Assembly: GCA_022592445.1 (NCBI GenBank)
Contig: JABYQR010000252.1
Coordinates: 1-64,000 of the forward strand
Direction: 5' to 3'
From: Cytidiella melzeri
Lineage: Eukaryota; Basidiomycota; Agaricomycetes; Polyporales; Irpicaceae
Length of the DNA: 64,000 bases
Part shown: piece by piece, positions 10,715-22,106 of the stretch
How positions within the stretch are numbered: the stretch's first letter is position 1
Layout of the letters: every line of letters starts with the position of its first letter
Translations under genes and position numbers: made by a program
Notes under the pieces: generated by a model
The model's input: the letters and a program-made list of their open reading frames with translations, nothing else
What the model was told of the DNA's origin: nothing
Database searches by the model: none

Positions 10715-13459
10715 AAGAGTAAGCTGACATATTCAGCACACCTGTATGCATCCATGTACTTCCACAACTTTTGAAAGAAAGCTCGAATGGTCTTTACTTC
10801 ACATGAGTTGAGTAGTTCCGGGAGCAGCTCTTTCCCGGTCCTGAATGTGCCATCAGTGAGGCACCAGAAACCTGGCTCTATGCATCAGCTACGGGAGGAT
10901 AAAACATCACGTCGTTTTACCCAGCCCCAGTACATCTTGATTGGGTTGAACTCACAGTGGAATTTTGGGAGGAAATAACACTTGTGGCCAGGTTCTTCCA
11001 AAAAAAGTTGGATCATGGGCTTCTCTAATTGAAAGTCTGCCTGCATCAAAAGCACGCGGAGCATGCAGCAGTGTGGTGAGTCGTTGATCAAATTGACGTC
11101 GCAGTCCTTGGAGTTGTTGTCGTCTTGTCACTGATTGTTGTTGTTGTCTGCTCCAATTTTTGCAGCCGCTTCCTCGCGTGCCTTTTTGTCTCGGGCTTTC
11201 TGAGACAACTTGCAGTTTTTGCAGATTCCAATCAGTTTTTGGTGGCTGTTCTTCTTGCAGATCCAGTCGTGCAAGCCGCGCTCTTCCAGCACAACACACA
11301 TCCCCTTGGGCTGGCCACAGAAGTTGTAGTACCTGTGGTATGGAGGCAGACCGGCAGGAAAGACCATTTCTTGAGGCTGACCACGGAGCTCTGAGTGAGG
11401 GTTGTCCATAAGAATTGTTGGTGTGTGCATTGACCGTTGATTACCGCTAGGATTCACGTTCATCTTGCATGTGTTCAGTGAGTCAGGGGTGTATGCTCCG
11501 TGTCCAGTTGAGTGATCCAGCTAGAACGTGGTGACACAGTCTGGAAACATGTAATCAAAGATCTTCACGACACGTCGCAGCTGAAAATGTTTCTGTGAGC
11601 TGGCTTATTAACCGACTGCCTTCAAGTTGCTTACCTGGTTAAGCAGTTTGTCTGCCATCCAATATCCATTGTAGTTCTTACCAGGATACATAATCTTGCA
11701 CGCATCAAAACCTGGTAATTGCTGCTCAGGTGGGAGCAACATCTGCGATTCAATTTGCTCCGGTGAGAGGCATAGACAACCAGGGTCTTCAATAACAAAA
11801 TCAGACACATGAATGGCTTTACCTTGGCCTTTCTTGTGCAGTGGCATACAGCCTTGGCGTACCCATGCCCACTTGACAAGATCTCCAACGTGAAAAATGC
11901 TCTCGTCCTGAAATACTGCAATGTGACGCTTTTCCATGGGACCGTTGAGCATGGGTGGGATGGGATCTACCTCCTTTCCTTCATATTGGGTGTGGTATCT
12001 AGATTTGCTGATTAATAATCCGGTCGGTGAATTCAGCTGAAATGAGACATACCTTTCAAGCAACTTGATCTCTTTCAAGAACTTCTCCCGATACTTTGCA
12101 ACATCAGGATGCTCGTGACTGTCCACATAAGCTCCTTTCGTGACAAGACATTGTTCATAACCAAGCTTCTGCAACCATCACCGTGCAGCAGCATCAGTAA
12201 TTTTTGATCCACTGAGGTTTAACCCTCAATTTGGAATGATCACTTTGTTCACTTGCTTCAGAAGATTGAGCAGAGTGATCTGCCATTCAAAGGTAAGCAT
12301 CAGTGACTGTTTTTGTGAGACGCAAAGTGAACTTACTACTCCATCAGCGAGAACAGTAAGATAACGGTGTACTGCAATTGCAATATGCTCATTATTCAGC
12401 AGAGATGGGTGAGCGTAATGTTGTCCCTTTTGGCTGGGAGGAAGAGTCTCGAAGCAAAAAATGTAATGTTTGAGATGGCGAAGTTGTCGGGCAAAGTAAG
12501 GACCCTTTCTGACCAATTGTGCAATGCTGAGACTTGCGGACTGAGCAGGATTCTTGATGCGGGGATTTCTTTTCATGTCACTGTGAAGATCAAGGTACAT
12601 TCCCAGAGTATGCAGCTTGAATAACGCTGTTGCTGACTTGTGCTTCTTTGCCAGGTCAATCAGTTTACTGAGACACACGGAAACTGTCTTGTCAATGTTG
12701 ACATCACAGAAGTTCTTGTCATCTTCATCTGCCGGATCAAGAAAATCCATAGCATTTAAGCCCTGATTCTGTAAAGGCGGCACAGATTGTGGCTCTGTCG
12801 TGGTTGTGACCTCGGCTGCTGTAGTGCTGAAAGCTGTCACGGTAACTATTGGCTCCAAAGCTGGACCTGAGAATGTTGGGTAAGCACTGATTCGGGTTGT
12901 GTTTTCCATAACAAATGTACCCTGCGCATTCATTGTCACGGCCTGAAAAGGTTCTGCCCGAGGTCCGGGAACATCAAGCTGCGTGGCTACTGCTGGTGAA
13001 GGAGAAGGGGCTCGAGAACAAAAATAACTATTGACGCAACTACACCCTACTGCAGCCTTCTTTAGGACAGCTTTCTTCCGGTATGCTGTGGATGCTCCTC
13101 CTCCAGAATAGGTTCCTCAAGCCTTGAAGCGTGGCCCTTGTTGCCCATGAGCTGGTTTCTGTTGAATTAGGCAGGTCAGCATTTCTGACCGCTGCAGCTT
13201 GACTGTTGTTGCACACCTGATCCAAAACAGTTTTCAAGAACTCTTTTGCCAGACTCACAGCCTCATAAACTGCAGCTTCTTTGCGGGCAACTTCCTCTTC
13301 CGCCGCGCTGTTGCCATCAGCATCTGTGAGCTCCATCAACTCGTTGTCAATTGAATCTGAGCCGGCTTCATCCTTGTCAACTGTAAAGCTGTCCATCATT
13401 ATTGCCATGTCAGGGCCGTCCCCACTGTTGGCCTGATTCATGTCATCGAGATTGAGAGG
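10715..13459 (-). pseudogene. Decayed DDE-superfamily transposase between inverted LTRs
   Basis: Read on the minus strand, a decayed N-terminal part (13439 to about 12960), a helical DNA-binding-like region (12939-12226, including RKGPYFARQLRHLKHYIF) and a catalytic core can be followed. The core begins MQKLGYEQCLVTKGAYVDSH, has a first Asp in FQDESIF, then GQGKAIHVSDF and PGKNYNGYW, a second Asp in LDHSTGHGAYTPDSL, and the late block GHKCYFLPKFHCEFNPIKMYW. This order matches IS630/Tc1-like DDE_3 transposases common in agaric genomes. In-frame stops are seen at 11521-11523 (TAG, just before the second catalytic block) and at 10885-10887 (TGA, before the C-terminal helices KTIRAFFQKLWKYMDAYR). 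A frameshift lies near 13040. Family LTRs cut off both ends, so no transposon termini are visible. Confidence 0.75.
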
Positions 13460-14173
13460 TGTAACAGTAAGGTTACTACTCACCAGTTAAGTTGTTAAAC
13501 TTGAGGGGATAGAGTGAAATAGAGTGTGAGAGAGGTGGTGAGCGAAGTACTGGGGAGTACTGAGTAGTCCTTTATCAACAGAGTGGATAAGACTGAGGGG
13601 ATATACCCTCAGGAGTGCCTCTATCTATACATGGAGGGGAGGACCCCAGGTACTACCCTAAGACCCCTAATACCTACATGAGTAAGTGAAGTAATCTACC
13701 TTACTAAGCATGCCCTATGCCCTAGTGGTGCCACTTCAATAATCAACCAATAGCAATTGTCCCCATGACCTGACCCCATGATCCAGCTCCAAGGCTAGAC
13801 TTGTTCTAGCTTGTTCCAAGCCAAGGCTAGACTTTTCCAGAAGGTTCTAAGAACTATGACATCATCTAATGGAATGTTCTATACTATGACATCATAGTTC
13901 CAGCATGTTCCACAAGGTTCCAGAGAGTTCTATCATGTGATACACAGATAAGGAAAGGAGCGCATCAGCGCATGAGAGACAGGAGGCGCATCAGCACATC
14001 AATTGATAGGCACTGAGAATAAGCGCCGGAATAAGCGCCTGATAAGCGCTGGATAAGCGCTGGATAAGCGCCTAAATAGACGCTGGATAAGTGCTTGACA
14101 AGTGCTTAAATATTCCCAATAATACCGTTGCCTGGTAAGGCAAGTCTTGTAGAAACATTGAAAATCTGTGACA
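13460..14173 (-). mobile_element. 3' LTR, family B copy 2, of a nested chromovirus remnant
   Basis: A 714-bp reverse-orientation LTR (plus-strand ends TGTAACAG...CTGTGACA). Immediately to its right, on the minus strand just upstream of the LTR, is a G-rich polypurine tract (poly-C at 14177-14187 on the plus strand), as expected before a 3' LTR of a minus-strand Ty3/gypsy element. The next 100 bp match 59208-59302 next to family B copy 4. Its outer flank is AGAGG. Confidence 0.88.
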
Positions 14174-14274
14174 TAACCCCCCCCCCCTTCTTGCTTTGAA
14201 TTCCGTGCAAAGAGTTTTGTACAAACACCTTGGTCATTGAGTCCACTTTTTCACCATTGTCAAGAGGGTGCCTA
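14174..14274 (-). mobile_element. Chromovirus 3' internal end with polypurine tract (part 1)
   Basis: Nearly identical to 59208-59302. It includes the polypurine tract and a short readable peptide (DNGEKVDSMTKVFVQNSLHG) just before the LTR. It stops at GCCTA (14270-14274), where a foreign insert begins. The same sequence resumes at 19378. Confidence 0.8.
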
Positions 14275-14463
14275 TAAAGCCGGTCAAATGTATTTAACAC
14301 GTCTAGAGGCAGGGATGTGATGCGCAGTCGTAATCCCACTTGCTGTTGTAAGAACCTAAGACACACGAGCGAAGCAAGTTAATCCAGGTGCGAAAGAGAA
14401 AGAGCACGATCGCATAATGACTGTACCTAAGACACACAAGCGAAGCAAGTTAACTACAGGTAC

Positions 14464-17400
14464 TAGGGACCAGCACGAGTGTACCCGCGGGTGACCTGGA
14501 TCCGCGACCTGCAGGTCACCGCACTCTCCAAAACGCTACTCAGATCCGCGCAGGTGCTTTGCCACGGGTGATTCAGAGCCGCACTGCAGGTACCTGCCAA
14601 CCCGCAGGTCGACCTGCCACGAGTAGTCCCACGAGTACCTGGGATCCATGGGTCAGGTAATAACCTGCCGCAGATCTATCAGGTCAAGTACTTGTACATA
14701 TCTACACAGACTGTTACGATATAAGTATCAGATGTTACACTACTTATCCGGATGAAGCTACTCATTATTCGGAACACCAAGCAACGGATAAACCAAGGAC
14801 ATCACGTTCAAGTGCTTCAGCGTCGAAAATAATCAAATAGTGACAATTCGCGATCTTGAGGTCTGTCAGGCCGTTAGGGGTTAGGCAAGGTATGTTGGTT
14901 GGGATCGAGGGGCGCTCAGGGTTGAGCCAGCGCCGTGAGTTGTCGTGAGATTGACTCGGTGGCATCGTAGCTAAAGATGGAGTCAGTGCGAGTTTGAAGA
15001 TAGACTGAGGAGCCATGACGCACCTAACAACCGCTCGTCTTGTAAAAAAAATGTGACATTAACCTGCACAAACAGCTTTCGTGCAGGTTCAAGTGCGGGA
15101 CACTTCTAGTGTGCCGCACTTGATCGTTCTCTATATGGGCTTGGACCCTGTGCTTGGAGTCGATGGTGAGGGGGTGCGCATGTGGTATGAGGCTGTTCGT
15201 TCGTGCTTGCAATGAATGTAAAGCTGCAGCTGACTGAACAAGTATATATGAGCTTTAGTTTGAGCGAGTGAACGCGGGAGCACTTACTTGGCAACTACTT
15301 AGCATCTAGACAACCGACTCAAGGAACAATAAAGGGGATGCAACAGCGATTGGAGGACTCTCTGCGTGGTCCAGGTGTCTCGATGGCTATCTCCAATGGT
15401 CGGAGTCGGCCTTCTTGACAGTCTAGATGGTAGGCAGGAGTGTGTCGTGGCACAGATGCGGTACACTGTCGGGTTGACTCTAGTTACGTACTGCTGACTG
15501 CATATAATTCCATGCCTGCCATGTACTACACGCTCTCAATTCTCAACACAACATCCTTGTCTTTCGCCTCAAGCTACTAGTATTTCATCACTGACATACA
15601 CTGTCTCTCAAAGAATGCTTCCTCGTCACCGCTGCTCAATGATTGCTCCCTGCGCTACCTTGAACTACCCGGCAGTTGTAAGTAGAAGTGAATTGTAGCC
15701 TACTCGTCATTCAGGCCCGCTTTGACGTGGATATCCCCTCGGGGAGTAAGCGTCGGGTTTTGAGTGCGTGGCTGCCGTGGGGTAGTCAGAGTCGTGCAGC
15801 GGATGCGGTGACGAAGACGTCGACATGGCACACTTATTCACTTTGAGCAATGTTGTCCACCAGCGGTTAGTGCTCTATCTTCATCTTATTCTCTTGTAAT
15901 TCTTCCCCATGTAGTTATACTTATGGATAAATCCCTCAGACTCCTAAGTATCTTGCCCCTAACGCGCCCCTCTCGCGAGTGCGATACCGAATGATTTCGC
16001 CGTGAGAAGCTGCAGCGATTTTTTTTCGGTCCTCGCCTCTGTTCCCTCCATCGCCCATCGCCCATCGTCTATTCTTTCTCTTTCCGTGCTGCATGTCTCG
16101 TCAGCGCAAGCGCCACCGTACAATCGACGAAACTTCCTCGCCGGCACCAAACTCCCCCAGCGAGTCCACGAGCTCATCTACAACCCCCGCTCGTCCACTT
16201 TCCAAGAAGGAGAAGTTCGATATACGATACGATACTGCTAACAAGAGTAACGAAGAAGTCCTTAGTAAGTTTACAACATTAACATCTGCTTGCTTTCCAA
16301 ATACTAATGGACAACAGCCAAGCAGCTTGCTTCATGGACGTCACGATCATACAAGCACTTCAAGATGCCACCGAACATCATTGTTGAGAACGGCGAGGTC
16401 AAATACCAATTCATCTGCCTCAAGTATGTTCAATTTGCCTGGATCTATTCTTTCATTCAAGTTTTGCTAATTTGCTATTGTTTCTGAACCAGGAACCCCT
16501 CGCGCTTCCTCGTTCACGTACGTTATGACGATTCGACCAGCAACCTCAAACGCCACAAAGATTGTTGTGACCCTGCGGTCGCTTCTGAAGATTCGAGCAT
16601 CGCTTCATTCGCCCACGGTTCAACATACTCTGATGCAAAAATGCGCTTCAAAGCCGTCAGCTGGGTAACACAGCGTCATCGTCCATTCGGTATACTCGAC
16701 GACCCAGAACTCCTGGACATTTTCAAGATGTTGTACGCCCGTGTCAAGGTCCCATCGTCATTCACTGTGTCCCGCGACGTGAAGGAGACATTTCAAATCT
16801 GCAAGCGCGCCGTCGCAAAGCTTCTTGGTCAGTATGAGGGCCAAGTTCACATTGGTTTTGATGGCTGGACCTCGCCCAACGTCATCTCCTTCCTCGGCGT
16901 CATCATCTACTTCACTCGAGACGGCGCTCCGTGTTCAACAATCCTCAATATCATAAAGTACAGTTTGCTCATCGGACTTCTTTTCTCATTGCCTTATTCT
17001 TCCACTTTGTAGACTGACGAAGAGTCACACCGGCATCTACCTGGGTGAACAGATAGAGCACTGTCTTCGCGAATTCAATGTCGACAAAAAGGTGAGTCGC
17101 AGTATCCAATGCCTCGAAATTGTACTGATATCTGTCACAGCTTCTCGGCCAGGCATGCGACAACGCATCAAACAATGATACGGCCATCGCAACGCTAGAG
17201 ATGGCACTTCCAACTGGCCGCAACGGACGCCATACTCAAATCCGATGCATATGCCACATCATCAACCTCGTTGTGAAGGTGAGCGGTCCCAATAATCACT
17301 ACGACCTCAATGATAATGAACCCTTGTAGGCCATCCTCTCACCTTTCATCTCCAAGCGCAAGACTACAAATGCCGATGCACTTGCCGGCGTGACTGACGA

Positions 17401-19119
17401 AGACGAAGACATTGACGATGCTGACGATAACCCTGAAGACTTGGAGCAAGATGAGGAGATAGACACGGACCGGCAGGCTCACGACGAGGCGGAGATAGAC
17501 GAGATTGCTGCCGACGTCGATGAGCGTGTTATTTTGTTGGACTGGGATGCCAAGCGCGGCCGCTCAGCTCTGAAAAAGGTACGTGGGTGCTGCTATTCAG
17601 CACAAATATGCCAATTAACCTGCTACATAGGTCACAAAACTTGCCAACCGCATTGCCAAGTCACCGGTAATGCTTACCGAGCTCGATGGGCTCTGCAACA
17701 AGCTCGATGTTCCCTCTCGACGCATTTCGCAGGCCGTTCGAACCAGATGGAACTCGACGTCCATGATGCTTAGCTCAGCAATTCATCTACGGCGGCCGCT
17801 GGACATGCTCACCATCATGCCCGCATTCAACACGGATAAGAAGACCGCGCTCAAACAGTACCGACTTACTGATGAAGAATGGACATTACTCAAGACCCTT
17901 GAACCACTTCTCAAGGTCTGTCCGCTGCAGTTACTGATTGTCGTCCTCTTCTGACATTGATATTGATCCAGGTTTTCCTCGATGCAACCAATCGGATGTC
18001 CCAAAAAAATAGACCGCTGCTACACGAGGTCATTCCGATCATCGACCTTCTCACGGAGCAGTGTAACAGCATGAGCGACGACATTACCCTTTCATCAATC
18101 CTCCGTGTCGCGGCTGCTCGCGGTTGCGCTGTTCTGGACAAGTATTACGCGAAGACGGATGACTCCATTATGCATCGTTGCGCAATGGGTACGTTCATCA
18201 TCCTTTAATAAGCTATCGCCCTAATCAGAGCTTCCAGTACTTCATCCGAGATACAAGCTGGCTTATTTCCGGGCCAAAGGATGGAAGGCAGAGTGGATCG
18301 AGGCCGCAAAGACGATTCTTCGAGACCAATGGAAGCATTACAGGCCTAATAGCAGTGTAAGCACTGAAGCTAATGGCTCATCAGTACGTCTTTCCTTTTT
18401 TCTTGTGTGCTTGGTCACCAACTGTGCCCATTCTCAGGGTTCTACAACAAATCTTTTCGATGCCATTGATAACTTTGGCGCCAGTGAGTCATCTGCTGAT
18501 GCACTCGAAGAGTGGTTTGATACACCGCCGATCAACGGGGTCAGCGACCCGTTGCAGTGGTGGCATGCGATCGGGGTTTGTCCAATGAGCCGCATGGCTA
18601 TTGACTTTCTGTCGGCGCCAGGTAACAGTATTTTATTGCTGCTAGCTGTTGCAGGGGTCTCACTATTCTGGTTTACAGCGTTGTCGGTGGATGTCGAGCG
18701 TGGATTCTCGCGTGGTGGACTGACTGTGAGCAAGCTCCGCCATAATCTCTCGGACGAGTCTGTTCGAGCTGCTACAGTGCTTAGCTCATGGTTCAAAATG
18801 CCGGGGTTTGTTCCTGAGGGGGAGATTGTGGATGTCTTCGCTAAGAAGCGGAAGAGGACACGCGCTGGAACAGTTGTTATGTTGGACTCGGACTCTGAAA
18901 GCGAGAGCATGGACAGCATTAGCACAGCTTAGTAGATAGCCCGGTGTGCTCTCGGTGTAGGTTACTTGCAGGTACTTGTAGCATACAAAATCGCCAACCC
19001 AGATCCGTACTGACCCGTGGGATCCAGGTACTTGGACCCGCGGGTCAGGTACTTGGGCTTATTTTTCACAAGTCTACCCATGCCTACTCACGAGTAACCT
19101 GCACTCGTGCTGGTCCCTA
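14464..19119 (+). mobile_element. Intact hAT DNA transposon with perfect 18-bp TIR and 8-bp TSD
   Basis: The left end TAGGGACCAGCACGAGTG (14464-14481) is the exact inverse of the right end (19102-19119). Both ends are flanked by the direct repeat ACAGGTAC (14456-14463 and 19120-19127), the 8-bp TSD typical of hAT elements. Subterminal DNA is rich in acccgcgggt and aggtacttg-like motifs, plausible transposase-binding repeats. A long non-coding 5' part (14482-16092) precedes the transposase. The element is 4656 bp and sits inside the GCCTA-flanked insert, so it is the youngest layer of this nest. Confidence 0.95.
16093..18932 (+). CDS. hAT transposase, 11 exons, apparently intact
   Basis: Exons read by eye: 16093-16264, 16318-16423, 16493-16957, 17013-17091, 17141-17278, 17330-17578, 17631-17915, 17972-18188, 18238-18382, 18438-18621 and 18679-18932, all with GT-AG borders and a continuous frame. 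The start is MSRQRKRHRTIDE, with a Ser/Thr/Pro-rich tail before a short BED-like region (STSNLKRHKDCCDP). The catalytic triad is visible in the usual hAT contexts: Asp in IGFDGWTSPN, Asp in QACDNASNNDTAIA, Glu in SVDVERGFSRGG inside the C-terminal dimerisation region. An acidic insertion (DEDEDIDDADDNPEDLEQDE) lies before the third acidic block, where family members vary. It ends in an acidic serine tail. No premature stop was seen, so it may encode an active nuclear cut-and-paste transposase. Confidence 0.9.
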
Positions 19120-19377
19120 ACAGGTACAGGCTGTGAGCATATTGCATATGTGAGGGACAATGAAGAATACTCACTCCAGGTGCGAAAGAGAAAGAGCATG
19201 ATGGAGTGTCAGGAGCGGGGGCGAAGGTATATAAGACAGAGCCCTCAGGCGACCCAAAAAGGAATATCTGTGATACAGATGTGTCCGCGTGATAAAAGAA
19301 CAATAAGGCAACCATATACGAAAACAAAAGACAGTCTGGTAACTACGAGTCCGTGAGCCGGAGCTGAAAAGCCGTTA

Positions 19378-19804
19378 GCCTAAGCAATTCCAAGTGACTC
19401 TAGCGGCTTCTACCGATGCCCCTGACGGGGTTCACACCTCATTGGCTGATGGTAGTCTAGTCCGTACCCTCCTCGGTTGCGTCATTGGATCGTGGATGAT
19501 CCTTGGTGTGTTGTTTGTTACTTTATACACAGTAAATTGTAGCTGAGCAAATAGCTCGGGGATGATCGTCGTAGAATTTCTTGATCGCTTCTTGAGCGTG
19601 CGTGATGTTTTCTACAGGTTCCCACGTGTCTTCGTTTGGTCTGTAGCCTTTCCAGCGTATGTAATACTGAAGCTTTTTGGCACGACCTGTACGTCTTGAC
19701 TTGAGAATCTTCTCGACTTCGTATTCTTCTTCTCCGTCTATGATATCTGGCGGAGGCATCTCCAGCTTTTGGCCTTCGAATTCAGGTTTGTTGTACGGTA
19801 CCAA
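19378..19804 (-). pseudogene. Truncated chromovirus pol C-terminus with chromodomain
   Basis: Minus-strand 3' end of a Ty3/gypsy pol: frame 19804-19523 reads VPYNKPEFEGQKLEMPPP, then a full chromodomain (EEEYEVEKILKSR, YYIRWKGY, DTWEPVENI) ending ATIYCV. It is about 90% identical by eye to 59446-59730. Downstream non-coding sequence (19522-19383) also matches. Upstream pol is missing, because the match stops at about 19803 where the inverted LTR-like pair begins. It is the continuation of the chromovirus remnant at 13460-14274. Confidence 0.85.
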
Positions 19805-19807
19805 GCC

Positions 19808-21559
19808 TGTTAAGCGTTGAGGATGAGTCTTATTATCATTGCTGCTTCAGCAGCTCTGCTTATATACATGTCTGTATCTACTTATGTAAGCAACTACCAT
19901 ACATGTATACTTCAGCTATTCTACTGTATTACTAAGTGCATGACTCATTGTATGACTAGGCTCAGCACTTGTACCAGAGGTGTACAAAATGAGTAAATGA
20001 CTCATGCTAGTACTTGTCCTCAGATGTACACTTTAGGCATCCTCTGGAGTTGTACTACGTGCTTCCATGTCATTTCCTGTGCTACTAGAACACAGGCGTA
20101 CATATATGTGCATACTACTATAGTGCTGTACTACTTAGTCTACACAACCCATATCTGTATGTCTCAGCTAATGTGATGGTTACTACTGGAGTCACCATAT
20201 ATGGCTGCATAATGCCCTTATCAAGACTGTGGGAACTCTGCTACCTTGAAGCGTCCTTGGAACAAGGCGTGGGAAACTACATATTATATTATATAGTTTC
20301 AACAAAGACTTCAAAGTAGAAGGCAATGTACATGAGAAGAGTAGTTGTGATTTTATCAGGTATACTATTTGCTGCCAAAAGTTGCTGGAATGGGTCTCAT
20401 TATGTGAGCAACACCTACCACAACACAAAGTGTGGATTGCCTTAACACAACACAGCTTTGGCTCAGGCACAACTTTGTGTGTAGTATTCTGTGACAAGTG
20501 GCAGCGGGGCCAGCATGCAGCAAATGCAATCCCTAAACAGTGAAGCTGTGTTTACTACTCAACCTATGCAACAAAGTAGAGAGATCAAGTGGCAGATTTT
20601 GACTGCACTAAGATCCACTTACATCTATTAGTAAGCTATCACTGTAGATTCACAACTGTAGGGGGCCTAGGTGTGACTTGTGACTGCCTATGTTACTAAA
20701 TTTCAGCAACATTATAGCGGGCAGACACATGACAATTGTTGTGAACTCACTGGGGTCACACTTTTTCACATACTCAGTCTGCACAACAGGTGCGGCATGA
20801 TAGAATTTCAGTTTGAATAGCTGAAAATAACATCATTGGTGGAGCTGTGACTTGTGACACCCACTTGAATATCATCATTGGAGGGCCAGCTGTGACCTGT
20901 GATGCCCGCTGCAGCTGTAAAAGTACAGTATACTGTTTGAATTGCAATAACTAAGTGTTGTCTAGTAGGCACTTGAGTGGGTAAGATTATCTTTGCTAAC
21001 AACATTACATATCAGTGCTATCATGATCAACAACTTCAGCAGCTTGATTTGCTAATGGTGATTGTTAAAACTATATATAATATAATATGATATGATATGT
21101 AGTTTCCCACGCCTTATCACAAGGACACTTTAGGTAGCAGAGTTCCCACAGTCTTAGTATGGGAATTATGCAGCCGTATATGGAAACTCTAGTAGTAACC
21201 ATCACATTAGCTGAGATGTACAGATATGCGTTGAGGTGGTACTATACATTTATGTATGCCTTTGTTCTAATAGCATAGGAAAGGACATGGAAAGCACGTA
21301 GTACAACTCCAGAGGATGCCTAAAGCATACATCTGAGGACAAGTACTAGCATGAGTCATTTACTCATTATGTACACCTCTGGTACAAGTGCTGAGCCTAG
21401 TCATACAATGAGTCATGCATGAGTCATGCACTTAGTAATACAGTAGAATAGCTGAAGTAGACATGTATGGTAGTTGCTTACATAAGTAGATACAGACATG
21501 TATATAAGCAGAGCTGCTGAAGCAGCAAGAATAATAAGACTCATCTTTGAAGCTTAACA
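19808..21559. mobile_element. Inverted LTR-like pair / foldback element, arms about 470-495 bp
   Basis: The left arm (19808-20281, extending to about 20303) is the imperfect inverse of the right arm (about 21064-21559). The outer ends are TGTTAAGC and GCTTAACA. The inner ends are AAACTACA and TGTAGTTT, followed by a further shared inverse AT-rich stretch. Each arm has LTR features, for example a TATA-like catgtatataagcagag near 21500. The 760-bp centre has no ORF I can support. No matching TSD is seen (AAGCC left, GCCTC right). It could be two head-to-head solo LTRs or a foldback element. The shared AT tract inside the LTR-like borders favours one long inverted repeat. Confidence 0.75.
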
Positions 21560-21791
21560 GCCTCTACCCCTCGCACACATATCCCACTTTGTTAGGTTAT
21601 GAGCCCCGGCTTTTAGCTTAACTACATCCACACTCTCAACGACATCCATCAACCAGTGTCCCCCAAGCTTTCTTATAAGTAAGTTTCTCTACTTTACTTT
21701 GTTTGGCCACATAGTAGTAGTAGAGTTGTACTGGTTGACTGCCTCAGCTTTGAATACAATATTCCCAACTGATTTTCTACAGCTAATTCCC

Positions 21792-22106
21792 TCACCTACT
21801 TGCCCCTTGCGTACACACTCCCAAACCAGCTGAATACTTAAGCCACCCTTGGTGGTTCTCGACTTTAACGAGTTGTGCATTACGCGGAATCTGCCTAACA
21901 CGCAGTGTAAAATCCGGTTGTGGAGGAACAAGCTCCCACTTGTAAAGTGGTAGATCAGCGGAGTAGTACAATAGGAGGGTAGTGTTGAGTGGCACTCTAA
22001 GCTCGTGACTTAGAGGCCTAGGACCTTTGTGTTGGCGCACGTCAGTCAGTCCTGGAATTAGAAATCGCCGCTTTTTGTAGCTGTAGAATTTCTTGAGGCA
22101 TGTTGT
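21792..22106 (-). CDS. Possible small ORF of unknown function
   Basis: On the minus strand an open frame of about 105 codons reads KKFYSYKKRRFLIPGLTD, later YKWELVPPQPDFTLRV and KVENHQGWLKYSAG. Composition looks protein-like. There is no recognisable domain and no clear start. It could belong with the plus-strand orphan ORF as part of an unknown element. Weak call. Confidence 0.25.
   Translation of the reverse strand, partial: TTCLKKFYSYKKRRFLIPGLTDVRQHKGPRPLSHELRVPLNTTLLLYYSADLPLYKWELVPPQPDFTLRVRQIPRNAQLVKVENHQGWLKYSAGLGVCTQGASR

Larger units (their letters stand above)
14275..19377. mobile_element. Unclassified insert (439 bp without the hAT) flanked by GCCTA repeats
   Basis: The chromovirus 3' end seen intact at 59290-59310 is split here, with GCCTA present on both sides (14270-14274 and 19378-19382). 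After removing the nested hAT, the insert is about 439 bp. It contains two copies of a phrase with agacacac and agcgaagcaagttaa (14360s and 14430s), two copies of ccaggtgcgaaagagaaaga (14387 and 19177) and a TATA-like gaaggtatataagac near 19228. Its ends (TAAAGCCGG...AAGCCGTTA) are not TG...CA, so a solo LTR is not clear. The superfamily is unknown. Confidence 0.55.

Noticed and set aside
14030..14110. CRISPR-like short repeats (GCGCTTATCC units)
   Set aside because: Units are 10-11 bp with no spacers, lie inside LTRs, and the organism is eukaryotic.
9984..14173. Whole 10-14 kb unit as a single retrotransposon with paired LTRs
   Set aside because: The LTRs are inverted, not direct, and the internal gene is a DDE transposase, so it is not a standard LTR element.
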